Origin: Stutzerimonas stutzeri
GTDB taxonomy: Bacteria > Pseudomonadota > Gammaproteobacteria > Pseudomonadales > Pseudomonadaceae
Direction: 5' to 3'
Length of the DNA: 64,000 nt
NCBI RefSeq assembly: GCF_018138085.1
Contig: NZ_CP073105.1
Span: forward strand, 2,790,001 to 2,854,000
Each line of letters starts with the position of its first letter. The stretch's first letter is position 1. Positions 29,839 through 39,410 of the stretch are shown here, piece by piece. The translations under genes and the position numbers were made by a program. Below the pieces are notes generated by a model. That model saw only the letters and a program-made list of their open reading frames with translations. It made no database searches and was not told where the DNA came from.

Positions 29839-30342
29839 TCAGCCCTTCAACGCCGCGATGGCGGCGTCATAGTTAGGCTCTGTGCCGATTTCCGCCACCA
29901 GCTCGCTATGCAGCACTTGGTCCTGCTCGTCCAGCACGATCACCGCGCGAGCCGCCACGCCAGCCAGTGGTCCCGTCGCGATGAGCACGCCGTAGTCTTC
30001 GAGAAACTCCCGGCCACGCATGGTCGACAGGTTAACGACGTTGTCCAACCCTTCCGCGCCGCAGAAGCGCTTCTGCGCAAACGGCAGATCGGCAGAGATG
30101 CAAAGGACGACCGTGTTAGCCAGATCGTTGGCCTGGGCGTTGAATTTGCGCACCGAAGTGGCGCAGGTCGGGGTATCGATGCTCGGGAAAACGTTCAATA
30201 CCTTGCGTTTGCCAGCGAAGCTGCCCAGCGTGACATCGGCCAGATCTCCGCCAACCAGACTGAACGGCTTGGCCTTCTGTCCCGCCTGCGGGAACGTACC
30301 GGCAACCTGGATCGGATTGCCTTTGAGGGTTACTTCAGTCAT
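29839..30342 (-). CDS. tpx: Thiol peroxidase, atypical 2-Cys peroxiredoxin
   Basis: A 167-residue peroxiredoxin that reduces hydroperoxides using thioredoxin. The peroxidatic cysteine is C60 in [13 protein letters not shown] and the resolving cysteine is C94 in [11 protein letters not shown], at the positions expected from E. coli Tpx. The ATG at 30342 has TAGGAG nearby and gives the normal length; an in-frame upstream ATG would add 11 residues. It lies 49 bp downstream of the AGCS transporter with a strong hairpin between them, so it probably has separate expression. Confidence 0.95.
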   Translation of the reverse strand: MTEVTLKGNPIQVAGTFPQAGQKAKPFSLVGGDLADVTLGSFAGKRKVLNVFPSIDTPTCATSVRKFNAQANDLANTVVLCISADLPFAQKRFCGAEGLDNVVNLSTMRGREFLEDYGVLIATGPLAGVAARAVIVLDEQDQVLHSELVAEIGTEPNYDAAIAALKG

Positions 30343-30360
30343 ATCAACTCCTAAGGTCGA

Positions 30361-30384
30361 GGGCCGCAAACGCATCTGCGGCCC
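30361..30384 (-). repeat. Hairpin between the AGCS transporter and tpx
   Basis: GGGCCGCA / TGCGGCCC with an eight-base loop, immediately upstream of the tpx ribosome binding site. No T run follows, so it is a weak terminator or an mRNA structure element. Confidence 0.4.
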
Positions 30385-30391
30385 GGATTGA

Positions 30392-31744
30392 TCACGCCGC
30401 TTGATTGCGAGCGAAATACTCCTTGGTCAGCTTGGCTACGACCGGGCTCAGCAACAGCAGCGACACCAGGTTCGGGATCGCCATCAGGCCGTTGAGCGTA
30501 TCGGCCAGCAGCCAGGCGAAGTCCAGCTGAGCAATGGCGCCGAACGGTACGGCCAGAACCCAGATCACCCGGAACGGCCAAATGGCTTTGGTTCCGACCA
30601 TGAACTCCCAGCATTTCTCACCGAAATAGCTCCAGCCGAGGATGGTGGTGAACGCGAAGACCACCAGGGCGATCGTCAGCAGTGCGCCGCCAATACCCGG
30701 CATGGCCGATTCGAAAGCGGCAGCCGATAGCGCCGCGCCACTCTCGCCGCCAGTCCAGACGCCTGAACAGATGATGGCCAGACCGGTGATCGAGCAGATG
30801 ATGATGGTGTCGATGAACGTGCCCATCATGCCGATCAAGCCGGAGCGAACCGAGCTCTGGGTAGTGCCGGCTGCCTGAGCGATACCGGCGGTTCCAAGGC
30901 CGGCCTCGTTGGAAAAGATGCCGCGCGCCACACCGAAGCGAATCGCCGCCATCACTGCCGCACCGGCAAAACCACCCGTGGCGGCGATAGGAGTGAAGGC
31001 GTGGGTGAAGATCAGCTCAAACGCATGCGGAATCTCAGCGGCATGCACCACCAGTACAACGATGCCAGCGATGACGTAGGCAACGCACATGAACGGAACC
31101 AACGCGGCGGCAACGGCGCCGATGCGCTTGATGCCGCCGAGGATCACCAGGCCGACGAACAGCATGGTGACCAGGCCGGTGACCCAAAGCGGCACGGAGA
31201 ACGTGGCCTCGAGCGCCAGCGCCATGCTGTTGACCTGCACCATGTTGCCGATACCGAACCCGGCCAGGCCTCCGAAGATGGCGAAGGCGCCACCGAGCCA
31301 TACCCAGCGCTTGCCCAGACCGTTCTTGATGGCGTACATCGGCCCGCCGACATGCTCGCCACGGTCATCCTTCTCGCGGTAATGCACCGCCAGGACCACT
31401 TCGCAATATTTCGTCGCCATGCCCACCAGCGCAGTGCACCACATCCAGAACAGCGCGCCAGGGCCGCCGAGGAAGATCGCCGTGGCCACACCGGCGATGT
31501 TGCCGGTACCGACCGTCGCGGCCAGGCAGGTCATCAGCGCCTGGAACGGACTGATCTCGCCCGTTTCTTCGTCGCCTTTCGTGCGTCCGCGCCAGATCAG
31601 TGCGAAGCCGGTGCCGATACGCGCCAGCGGCATGAACTTGAGCATCGCCATCAGGAAGAGACCGGTGCCCAGAATCAGCACCAGCATAGGAGGGCCCCAG
31701 ACGAGACCGTTAACGCTATTGACCAGGTTTTGCAGGAATTCCAT
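30392..31744 (-). CDS. Sodium:alanine/glycine symporter, AGCS family
   Basis: A 450-residue inner-membrane symporter with about 11 helices that imports small neutral amino acids with Na+. Family signatures are [18 protein letters not shown] at the N-terminus, [20 protein letters not shown] in the first functional motif and [17 protein letters not shown] in the centre. The exact substrate (alanine, glycine or serine) cannot be read from the sequence. The leader holds an inverted repeat but none of the conserved blocks of a glycine riboswitch. Confidence 0.9.
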   Translation of the reverse strand: MEFLQNLVNSVNGLVWGPPMLVLILGTGLFLMAMLKFMPLARIGTGFALIWRGRTKGDEETGEISPFQALMTCLAATVGTGNIAGVATAIFLGGPGALFWMWCTALVGMATKYCEVVLAVHYREKDDRGEHVGGPMYAIKNGLGKRWVWLGGAFAIFGGLAGFGIGNMVQVNSMALALEATFSVPLWVTGLVTMLFVGLVILGGIKRIGAVAAALVPFMCVAYVIAGIVVLVVHAAEIPHAFELIFTHAFTPIAATGGFAGAAVMAAIRFGVARGIFSNEAGLGTAGIAQAAGTTQSSVRSGLIGMMGTFIDTIIICSITGLAIICSGVWTGGESGAALSAAAFESAMPGIGGALLTIALVVFAFTTILGWSYFGEKCWEFMVGTKAIWPFRVIWVLAVPFGAIAQLDFAWLLADTLNGLMAIPNLVSLLLLSPVVAKLTKEYFARNQAA

Positions 31745-32128
31745 TCAAGGCACCCTTATTAATTATGTTAGACATCCTTGCCCGAGCGGCTCGCACCGAG
31801 CGGCATAGAGTGCGACGTACACGTCGTCCTCCAACCGTTACGAAGCGACTCGGTAGTGCCCCCACCTCATGTGTTGGGTACTACCGGTAACCTGCAAAAC
31901 TCATGCTAGAGCCTTGCGTCAGCCGCCATGCAAGATGCGACCGAGCGATCCTACCACCACTGCAAGCGCTTCGCGCGGCACCGTTTACAGCGACCTTCGC
32001 CACGTTCTTTACGGGACTGCGCCTGATGCTGGATTGCCGGTTACGTAAGCTCAGTCAGCGTAGCCCAGCGGCGCCGCATCGCCAGCCGATCGATGCGGTT
32101 TTCGATCGTACCGGCGGGCTGCGCCGTA
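31745..32128. other. 384-bp region upstream of the AGCS gene, structured but without a gene
   Basis: No coding sequence is seen. Near the transporter, GCCGCTCGG occurs twice, five bases apart, on the minus strand, and CGACGT/ACGTCG forms a small dyad. A larger inverted repeat is listed separately. The half nearer tamB (about 31900-32128) shows nothing notable. Confidence 0.35.
31851..31886 (-). promoter_or_regulatory. Inverted repeat in the AGCS transporter leader
   Basis: CGGTAGT and ACTACCG flank an inner CCCA/TGGG pair. This makes a two-part stem about 107-142 bp upstream of the transporter start. It could be an operator or a leader-RNA hairpin; the family is unknown. Confidence 0.35.
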
Positions 32129-35100
32129 TCAGAAGTTGCGCCGGTAGAAGATGTCCAGGGAACTGGCGAGGCCGCTGGCGGCCTCGAGGAAGATGCGCTT
32201 GGTCAATTGATAGCGCAGGGCGATCGTATTGGCCGACTCGAATACCCCGACGCCGTAGCGAAGGGTCAATTTATCGGTCAGTCGGCCACTGGCGACCACA
32301 CTGGTATCCGTACCGCTCCCTTCGGTGTCGAGCTGGAAGTCCTGGATGCCCAGCCGCTGAGCGACATTGCCGGTGAACGACGAGCTACCGGCGAGCCCGA
32401 GGCCCAGGGCCGCTTGCGCCAGCAGGTTGTTATCGCCGGTTTCGGCACCCAGCGGCCGACCAAGCACCAGGTAGGACAACGCCTGTTCCTGACTCATCGC
32501 CGGCTCGGCGAACACGTCCACCCGGGGCTGTTCGGCGCTGCCGGTGATGCGAAGCCCGGCAATCACGTTGTCCGACTCGATCCGGCGTATGGCTTCGATA
32601 TTCAGGAACGGCTGCGACAGCAAACCGGTGAACAGCAACTGCGCACGGCGAATCGTCAGGCGCTGGCCGTAGGCCCTATAGCGCCCGTTGTTCAGATTGA
32701 GCTCGCCACGGGTGTCCAGGTTGTCACCGATGTGCAGATGGCCGGCCAGATCGGCGGTGAGGCCGAAGCCAGAGAATCGCAGTCGGTCCTGGCCCACCTC
32801 CACATCGATGTCCATGCGAATGGCCAGCGGCGTCTCAGCTTGTTCGGCTTCTTCTCCGACGATCTGCGCATCTTCGGAAACCCGGACGGTCGAGGGCGGC
32901 AATTCACGCACAGTGATCTTCCCGCGCGGTACGCGCACCTTGCCGCTTACCGCCAGTTGCTGGTCGGCCAGCTCGATTCGCAAGTCCGGCTCGATTTCCA
33001 GTTCGGCGTAGGGTTCGACGATCACCGGCAGTCGGCTGCCGCTCACCCGCAGGTCCAGCTCCAGCGCATCTCGCCAATCCAGCGTGCCGACGATCGTCCC
33101 CTGGCCCTGCTCGCCACTGCGCCAGTCGCCATCGACGCGTACACGCTCGCCTTCGATGGATGCGCGCAGCTGAAGCTGCTCGAAGCTGACGGGCAACTGA
33201 CTGCCCGCAATTTCAGCGTCGCTCAGTCGCAACTCACCATTGACTTGCGGCTGACTCAAGGTACCGGACAGCTCACCGCTGCCATTGAGCTGCCCACTCA
33301 GACGATCTACCTGAGGAATGAAGGGCCTGGCCACCGCAAGGTCGAGACGACTCAAACGGAAATTGCCGGAGATCGCCTTCGCCTCGGACCGTGGATCGAC
33401 CTGCAGACGCAGGTCCAGCTCACCCAGCTCGCCGCCTTCGAAGCGCACACGGCTGTCGACCCGCTGGGGCGTCAGTTCGCTGTCCAGCGCAAGGGTCTGG
33501 TAAGGAAAGGCCAGCCACTGGTCCCCGTCGCGCATGCGCAGCGTACCCGGCCCAGCATCGATATGAACGCGCCCATTGGGGCCGGCACTTGGCAAGTCGA
33601 GGGACACATCAGCGTTGACCTCGCCCTGCCAGACCAAGGTGTCAGGCAAATAAGCGGAGAGCGATTGCAACGGAAAGTCGCGCAGCTTGTAGCGCAGCTG
33701 CGGGTCTGGAAGCAGCCGCTGGGTTTCGGCACAAAGCGAGGCAGGTCCGGAAGTCCAGCAGTGCGCGCCAAAGGTGAGGCGACCGCTGGCTAGCCGCTCC
33801 AGGGTCGCCGGCTGCCGAAGCGCCCATTGCTGCCCCTTGGCGTCCAACTCGGCACGCGACAAACGGCCTCGCCAATCGTCGCCACGTAATCCCCCCTCCA
33901 GCGCCAGGGACAGCTGCAACAGCGGGCCGCGTAGGTACAGCTCGGTCTGATGGGCCTGTCGGGTACCCGCTGCACTGACCTGCAATCGGCCCAGGTCGGT
34001 ATCGCCGGCTTGCAGGCCCTCGGCCGACAGGCGCAGCTGGCCGCGTTCGTCGCCTGCCAGGCTGGCCGCCAGCTGCAACTGGCTCACCCCATTGTCCTGA
34101 AAGGCGATCTTGCTGCCTTCCAGCGCCAAATTGCCTTTGGGAGCCTGGGGCGTGCCGGCCAGATCGAGATGACCGGCCAATTGCCCGCGTAGATCAGGCC
34201 AGAGCTGTCCGAGCCTGGTCAGATCCAGTTCGAGGTTAGCCTGCAGCGTTTCGGCCCAGCGTCCGTGCCCCTGGATCCGGTTGTCGCCCAGGCGCAGGTC
34301 GAGACGCGGAACGTCCCAGACCGCGCCCTGCCCGCTTGCCTCCAATTGCAAATTCAACGGTTGCTGGCGCAGCCGGCCATCGAGGTCCAGTTGCGCCTGC
34401 GCCTCCAGTTGCTGCCCGCGCAGGGCGCCGCGGCTGTCTAGCGTCCCGCCGAGCTGCCCAGGAAGTTCGGCGACCCAATAGGAGGGATCGAGTTCGCTCA
34501 GCGTAAGCCGAGTGTTCCAGTCGATGCCCTCGACGAAGCCGACGCTGAGGCTGCCACTGGCCTTGCCCTGCCCGGTGCGCAATTCCAACTGGGGCAGATG
34601 GACCTCCTCGAGGTTGCCGCTCACCGGGCTCTGCAGGCTGAAGGCACCCGAGGGACCGGTCAGTGCCGCGTCGAAGTTGCCCAGATAGCGTCCGTCGTCG
34701 TACTGAATCTGCGCGTTCAGGCTGTGCAACGTCACGGGTGGTTCGTCCACCTCGGGATACAGCCGGCGCCAGGGGAAATCGCGCCACGCCAATTGCGCTT
34801 CGCCCGTCACCCCATCCTGCCAGCTGGCCTGTCCGCTGATGTCGATCCGCTGATCGGATCCAGCGTCCAGTCGTAACGCATCGACCTGCGCCCGTTGCGC
34901 GTCGATCAGAGCGTTCAAGACGAGACCGACCGCACCGCCCTGGCCCTGAAGACGGCCCTCGCCGACCATCCGGTAGCCGCGGTCGAGGTCGCCTTCGGCC
35001 GTCAGCTCCAGTGTCTCGAGCCGCAGCGCGTCGGGCAAAGCTGCGGTTGCCTTGAAGCCCTCGACCACGAGCCCCAGTTTCGCCGGCAACGACGGCTCCA

Positions 35101-35821
35101 AGGGGCGTATCCGACCACCGAGCTTGGCGTCCAGGTAGCCCTGGCTCTCGATGTTCAGCATCAAGTGCTCTTGCAGCTCGCCGTCAACTTCGATCTTCAG
35201 CGCCCAAGGTTGCCCATCTGGCGAGCGCAAGGCCGCAGTGCCGCCCAGCCTCAACGGCCAGTCCCCATCGGGTTGTAGCTGTCCGCCGAGGTCCAGGATC
35301 AGGTCTTCGCGCCGCAGTTCCAGCGCATCGATGTCTAGCCCCTGCCGCTGCCAGTTCGCGCGCAGCTGTAAGCCCTGGAGTTGTTCGACCCCATTCAGTC
35401 GGAGGTTGCCGATCTGGACGCGCTCGACACGCAGCTCCAGCGGCAACTTGAGCTCGGGCAGGCTGAACGGCTCGTTCGGCTTGTCGTCCTCGGCCGTCGA
35501 GGGAAACGTCAGATCGACATCGCCCGTCACCAGCTCGTCGACGCAAAGCGCCATGCGCAGCAGGCATAGCGGCGACCAGGCCATGCGCGGCGACTGTATC
35601 TCGACACGGCTACCGTTCTGCTCCCACACCAGTCGCTGCGCCTGCCACTCACCGCCGAGACGCCCACGGAACTCCTCGACTTGCACGCCTGGCGCCTTGG
35701 CCAGTACCCAGCGACTGCCGGCAGTAGTACCCAGCAGCGCACCTACCGACAGAGCGATCAGCAGCACCAGCAGCATCAGGCCCGAGCATGCCCAGCCCAG
35801 GATTTTCAGGGTTTGCCTCAA
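32129..35821 (-). CDS. tamB: Translocation and assembly module protein TamB
   Basis: A 1230-residue inner-membrane-anchored periplasmic AsmA-like protein. With TamA it spans the envelope and is implicated in outer-membrane protein insertion and phospholipid transport. An N-terminal anchor helix (about 9-30, ACSGLMLLVLLIALSVGALLG) precedes a very long beta-rich region. The C-terminal DUF490 region contains RGELNLNNGRYRAYGQRLTI, VDVFAEPAMSQEQALSYLVLG and the final DIFYRRNF. The start codon appears to be TTG at 35821, overlapping the tamA stop as TTGA, so it depends on translational coupling. A long open frame on the opposite strand is a GC-rich shadow. Confidence 0.92.
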   Translation of the reverse strand: MRQTLKILGWACSGLMLLVLLIALSVGALLGTTAGSRWVLAKAPGVQVEEFRGRLGGEWQAQRLVWEQNGSRVEIQSPRMAWSPLCLLRMALCVDELVTGDVDLTFPSTAEDDKPNEPFSLPELKLPLELRVERVQIGNLRLNGVEQLQGLQLRANWQRQGLDIDALELRREDLILDLGGQLQPDGDWPLRLGGTAALRSPDGQPWALKIEVDGELQEHLMLNIESQGYLDAKLGGRIRPLEPSLPAKLGLVVEGFKATAALPDALRLETLELTAEGDLDRGYRMVGEGRLQGQGGAVGLVLNALIDAQRAQVDALRLDAGSDQRIDISGQASWQDGVTGEAQLAWRDFPWRRLYPEVDEPPVTLHSLNAQIQYDDGRYLGNFDAALTGPSGAFSLQSPVSGNLEEVHLPQLELRTGQGKASGSLSVGFVEGIDWNTRLTLSELDPSYWVAELPGQLGGTLDSRGALRGQQLEAQAQLDLDGRLRQQPLNLQLEASGQGAVWDVPRLDLRLGDNRIQGHGRWAETLQANLELDLTRLGQLWPDLRGQLAGHLDLAGTPQAPKGNLALEGSKIAFQDNGVSQLQLAASLAGDERGQLRLSAEGLQAGDTDLGRLQVSAAGTRQAHQTELYLRGPLLQLSLALEGGLRGDDWRGRLSRAELDAKGQQWALRQPATLERLASGRLTFGAHCWTSGPASLCAETQRLLPDPQLRYKLRDFPLQSLSAYLPDTLVWQGEVNADVSLDLPSAGPNGRVHIDAGPGTLRMRDGDQWLAFPYQTLALDSELTPQRVDSRVRFEGGELGELDLRLQVDPRSEAKAISGNFRLSRLDLAVARPFIPQVDRLSGQLNGSGELSGTLSQPQVNGELRLSDAEIAGSQLPVSFEQLQLRASIEGERVRVDGDWRSGEQGQGTIVGTLDWRDALELDLRVSGSRLPVIVEPYAELEIEPDLRIELADQQLAVSGKVRVPRGKITVRELPPSTVRVSEDAQIVGEEAEQAETPLAIRMDIDVEVGQDRLRFSGFGLTADLAGHLHIGDNLDTRGELNLNNGRYRAYGQRLTIRRAQLLFTGLLSQPFLNIEAIRRIESDNVIAGLRITGSAEQPRVDVFAEPAMSQEQALSYLVLGRPLGAETGDNNLLAQAALGLGLAGSSSFTGNVAQRLGIQDFQLDTEGSGTDTSVVASGRLTDKLTLRYGVGVFESANTIALRYQLTKRIFLEAASGLASSLDIFYRRNF

Positions 35822-37545
35822 AGCTCTGGCCCCATGGAGAAGTGCAGCCGCACACCGCCCTCGTCATCCAGCGGATGCGCCAGGTCGATCCGGATCGGGC
35901 CGACCGGTGAAACCCAGCGAACGCCCAGCCCGACGCTGCTCTTCAGCGAGGGCAGCTCCAGCGAGTTGAACGCATTGCCCTGGTCGATGAAGGATGCGAC
36001 GCGCCACTTGTCCGTCAGCGCGTATTGATACTCGGCACTGACCGCCAATTGATAGCGTCCGCCCACCTTGTCGCCATCCGAATTGGTGGGCGACAGGCTC
36101 TGATAGTCGTAGCCACGAACGCTCTGATCACCACCGGCGAAATAGCGCAACGACGGCGGCACATTGGTGTATTCGTTGGTCCAGTTGCCGCCGACCTGCA
36201 CTCGTCCAAGGAAACGGTGACGCCCGGCGAGGGTGATCAGGCCCTTGATCGTCGTGTTCGCGTGGATCAGATCGGCGTCCGACAGCAGGCCCTCCTTGGC
36301 CGCGGCCAGCTCGAACTCGAGGCGATAGCCACGGCTGGGATCGATACGGTTGTCGCTACGCAGATAGCTGTAGGCGACGCCAGGCATCAGCAAGGTGCTG
36401 ACGCCCGAGTCATCACCCAACTGGTACTGTTCGTGCCGCCATTTCAGCGCCCAGACCCGCTGCCAGCCGCTGGGCAACTTGCGGTGCCATTCGGGGCCGA
36501 CCGTCAGCAGCCGGCTTTCACTGTCACTGTCGGCCAATTGCTCGAATTGATAGCCGCCGGCATAGCGCAGCTTATCGGTCAGAGGCGGGTCCAGCGGCAC
36601 GTCGTACCAAAGCCCGATGTTCTGGCGCGGCGCCGACAGCTCGGTTTCGAGCCCGTAGCTGTGGCCTTTTGCGTTGACCCAGTGACGCAGGAAGTCGAAG
36701 CGCATGCGCGGCCCCACATCCGTGGAAAAGCCCAGTCCGAGACCCAGTGTCCGCGGTTCACGGGTGGTCAGCTGTACCGCCACGGGAATGCGCTGCTGCT
36801 GGGCATTCGCCGGATTGGCGTCGACCCGAACCCCTTCGAAATAGCCACTCGACTGCATCGCCTGGGTCAGCTCCGCGACCAGTTCGGAATCGTAGGGCGT
36901 GCCGGCGTCGAACGGCACCATGCGGGCCAGCAGATCGGGATCGAAGGGTGAATCCCCTTCGAAACGCACATCGCCGAGGGCATATCGCGGGCCACTGACG
37001 AACACCAGCTCGACGTCGGCCGCGTTCACCGCGGGATCAATGGCAAGCCGTTGGCGTTCGAAGCGTCCGTCAAAAAAGCCATAGCGTGACGCCTGATTGA
37101 GAATCTGCTGCTTCACCTCTTCGTAGCGACCATGGTTGAGCACGTCGCCGCTATTGAGCACCTTGCGCGGCACGCGAAAGCGGCTCAGCTCGGCGGCTGG
37201 CCCTTCTACACGCAGCGTGATGTCGCGCAGCCGAACCGGTTCGCCCGGCTGGATGCGCAGGGTCAAGCGCGGATTCTCGCCGCCGGAGACTTCGCTGTCG
37301 AACTGGCCGTGGTAATAACCCAGCGCCTGAAGCGCCTTCTCTGCTTGCTGCTGGGCAATGCGGCTGTAACGCAACAGCTCCTGCTCGTCGCGATCACCGA
37401 GGCTGCCGATATAGTTCTCGACGTTTTCCCGCAGAGCACGTTGGGACGGTTCGATAATCACCTCGAGTTCCGCCGAGCAGACCGCCATGGAGGCGAACAG
37501 GCTGGCGCCGAGGAGAAGGATTCGACGAATAAAGGGTAAGCGCAT
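35818..37545 (-). CDS. tamA: Translocation and assembly module outer-membrane protein TamA
   Basis: A 575-residue Omp85-family protein. The signal peptide is MRLPFIRRILLLGASLFASMAVCSA. Three POTRA domains occupy about 26-265, with VRFEGDSPFDPDLLARMVPF in the last. A 16-strand barrel follows, with FAGGDQSVRGYDYQSLSP (the conserved VRGY motif of Omp85 loop 6) and a terminal aromatic-rich strand HFSMGPEL. The ATG at 37545 directly starts the signal peptide; an upstream in-frame start would add 65 unlike residues. It overlaps tamB by four bases in one operon. Confidence 0.93.
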   Translation of the reverse strand: MRLPFIRRILLLGASLFASMAVCSAELEVIIEPSQRALRENVENYIGSLGDRDEQELLRYSRIAQQQAEKALQALGYYHGQFDSEVSGGENPRLTLRIQPGEPVRLRDITLRVEGPAAELSRFRVPRKVLNSGDVLNHGRYEEVKQQILNQASRYGFFDGRFERQRLAIDPAVNAADVELVFVSGPRYALGDVRFEGDSPFDPDLLARMVPFDAGTPYDSELVAELTQAMQSSGYFEGVRVDANPANAQQQRIPVAVQLTTREPRTLGLGLGFSTDVGPRMRFDFLRHWVNAKGHSYGLETELSAPRQNIGLWYDVPLDPPLTDKLRYAGGYQFEQLADSDSESRLLTVGPEWHRKLPSGWQRVWALKWRHEQYQLGDDSGVSTLLMPGVAYSYLRSDNRIDPSRGYRLEFELAAAKEGLLSDADLIHANTTIKGLITLAGRHRFLGRVQVGGNWTNEYTNVPPSLRYFAGGDQSVRGYDYQSLSPTNSDGDKVGGRYQLAVSAEYQYALTDKWRVASFIDQGNAFNSLELPSLKSSVGLGVRWVSPVGPIRIDLAHPLDDEGGVRLHFSMGPEL

Positions 37546-37690
37546 GGCGGGCGATGCTAGCACGACGCGCACCGGCGCTCGGGCTGGCTGCGCCGCGTGC
37601 GGTTCGTTGGAAGCGGCATCAGGCAGTACATGAAAGGAACTTCGTCGGGCATCCACCGATTGGACTGCGAGGCCTCGGCAAAATTCGGCT

Positions 37691-38329
37691 TTAGCCGCCG
37701 CTGGCCTCGACTCGGCGCGGCGCCGGATGGAAGAACACATGCTCGACTACCGGTCCGATCGCCACCTGCCCGATGTCCTCGTAGCCCTGACGCTCGTAAA
37801 AATTCAGATAGCGAGCGTTACCCGTGTCGATCACCAGCCCTTGCGATGCCGTGTCCGCCGCGCACCAGTTGTGCAGCGCCTCGAGCAGTTGCTCACCATA
37901 ATGCTGGCCTTGAAACTGCGGGTGGACACCCATCAGCGGCAGCACATGAAACGCGCCCGGCGGCAAGCAACCGAGCACCGCGGCGTGGTAGTCGAGATAG
38001 CGTCGGGTGCAGCGAAAGCCGGCGGTCAACAACATGCGCATCCGCCAGGCCCAGCTCTCGGTGACGTCCAGCCGCCGCTGCGGCGGGGCGATCAGGGCGA
38101 CGGCGATCAGCCGATCATCGAGCAGCAAGCCCAGGGCGGGCTGGTCCTGCAACAGGTGCTGATTGACCAGCTCACGTACGGTCGCCCGCACGCGCTGGTC
38201 GTAGCCGGGTCGATCGGCTTCGAATAGATAGGCAAAGGTGGGCTCGTGTCGATAAGCGTTGTACAGCAGTGAGCGGGCTTCCCTGGCGTAACCACTGTCC
38301 AGCAGTCGTACTTCAGCAGGCATCGGCAT
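37691..38329 (-). CDS. GNAT family N-acetyltransferase
   Basis: A 212-residue cytoplasmic acetyltransferase. The acetyl-CoA-binding motif A is seen in HVLPLMGVHPQFQGQHYGEQLLEAL, with Q-x-x-G-x-G/Y spacing slightly altered (QGQHYGE). NARYLNFYERQGYEDIGQVAI is motif B. The substrate cannot be inferred. AGAAGAG precedes the ATG at 38329; a second in-frame ATG is two codons later. It is divergent from xthA and upstream of tamA by 145 bp. Confidence 0.85.
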   Translation of the reverse strand: MPMPAEVRLLDSGYAREARSLLYNAYRHEPTFAYLFEADRPGYDQRVRATVRELVNQHLLQDQPALGLLLDDRLIAVALIAPPQRRLDVTESWAWRMRMLLTAGFRCTRRYLDYHAAVLGCLPPGAFHVLPLMGVHPQFQGQHYGEQLLEALHNWCAADTASQGLVIDTGNARYLNFYERQGYEDIGQVAIGPVVEHVFFHPAPRRVEASGG

Positions 38330-38491
38330 GACGGTTCTCTTCTGGTCGTTCTGTCGTAAGCGCTGATTTCACGTTAGCACCCGCCATGCACTTGCGCCGC
38401 CTCGAGCGCGGACAGGCCGGCCATGCCAACACGATTCGCCCCGGTTCGTGCGAAACGACTAAAATCCCGTCTTTTTAAAGGGTCCGCAGCC

Positions 38492-39304
38492 ATGAAAATC
38501 GTTTCCTTCAACATCAATGGATTACGAGCAAGACCCCACCAACTGGCGGCACTGATCGAAAAGCATCAGCCCGACGTCATCGGTCTGCAGGAAACCAAGG
38601 TCGCTGACGAGCAGTTCCCGCAAGCCGAGATCGAAGCATTGGGCTATCACGTCCACTTCCACGGCCAGAAGGGTCATTACGGCGTCGCGCTGCTGTCACG
38701 GCAGGCGCCGCTGGAGATCCACAAGGGCTTCCCAGGCGACGGCGAGGAATCGCAGAAACGCTTCATCTGGGGCCGGTTCGCCGACGGCAATGGCGAGCCG
38801 GTCACCGTGATGAACGGCTACTTCCCGCAAGGTGAAAGCCGCGCGCATCCCACCAAGTTTCCTGCCAAGACCAAGTTCTACGCCGATCTCCAGGCGCTGC
38901 TCGAAGAGCGCTTCACGCCTGAAGACTCCGTTGCGGTGATGGGCGACTTCAACATTTCCCCCGAAGATTGCGACATCGGCATCGGCGAAGTGAACGCCAA
39001 GCGCTGGCTACGCACGGGCAAGTGCAGCTTTCTGCCGGAGGAGCGCGAGTGGCTGGCGCGCTTGAAGAACTGGGGCCTGCAGGACAGCTTTCGCACACTC
39101 AACCCGGAAGTGATCGATCGCTTCAGCTGGTTCGACTACCGCAGCCGCGGCTTCGAGGATGATCCGCGTCGGGGGCTGCGCATCGATCTGATCCTGACCA
39201 CCGCCGGCCTGCATCAGCGAGTCACCGACTGCGGTGTCGACTACGACATCCGCAGCATGGAAAAACCTTCGGACCACTGTCCGGTCTGGATCGCACTCAG
39301 CTGA
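38492..39304 (+). CDS. xthA: Exodeoxyribonuclease III
   Basis: A 270-residue Mg2+-dependent AP endonuclease and 3'-5' exonuclease of base-excision repair. The metal-binding glutamate is E34 in [21 protein letters not shown] carries the Asp-x-Asn active-site pair, and [10 protein letters not shown] near the C-terminus holds the catalytic His preceded by Asp. The ATG at 38492 begins [14 protein letters not shown], the canonical ExoIII start; an upstream in-frame ATG adds 23 residues without support. TAAAAT sits about 32 bp upstream of the start as a possible -10. Confidence 0.96.
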   Translation: MKIVSFNINGLRARPHQLAALIEKHQPDVIGLQETKVADEQFPQAEIEALGYHVHFHGQKGHYGVALLSRQAPLEIHKGFPGDGEESQKRFIWGRFADGNGEPVTVMNGYFPQGESRAHPTKFPAKTKFYADLQALLEERFTPEDSVAVMGDFNISPEDCDIGIGEVNAKRWLRTGKCSFLPEEREWLARLKNWGLQDSFRTLNPEVIDRFSWFDYRSRGFEDDPRRGLRIDLILTTAGLHQRVTDCGVDYDIRSMEKPSDHCPVWIALS

Positions 39305-39345
39305 CCGCGCCCCTGGCGGCGCCCGCTCTGGAATCAGGCACAGCG

Positions 39346-39363
39346 CTGTCACGGGACGGTAAT
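39346..39363 (+). promoter_or_regulatory. Candidate PHO box before the PstS-OmpA fusion
   Basis: CTGTCAC, GGGA, CGGTAAT matches the PhoB consensus CTGTCAT-N4-CTGTCAT at six and five of seven positions. CTTAAT lies eight bases further on as a possible -10. The second half-site is weak. Confidence 0.4.
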
Positions 39364-39410
39364 CAAAGCGTCTTAATCTCTCCGCTTCTTTTGAAAGGGA
39401 GAGTCGCTAC

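Noticed and set aside
31745..32040. Possible glycine riboswitch before the AGCS symporter
   Set aside because: The conserved glycine-aptamer blocks are not visible on the minus strand; only unrelated inverted repeats are present.
32093..33793. Long plus-strand open frame (566 codons) opposite tamB
   Set aside because: Antisense shadow of tamB with no recognisable domain or ribosome binding site.
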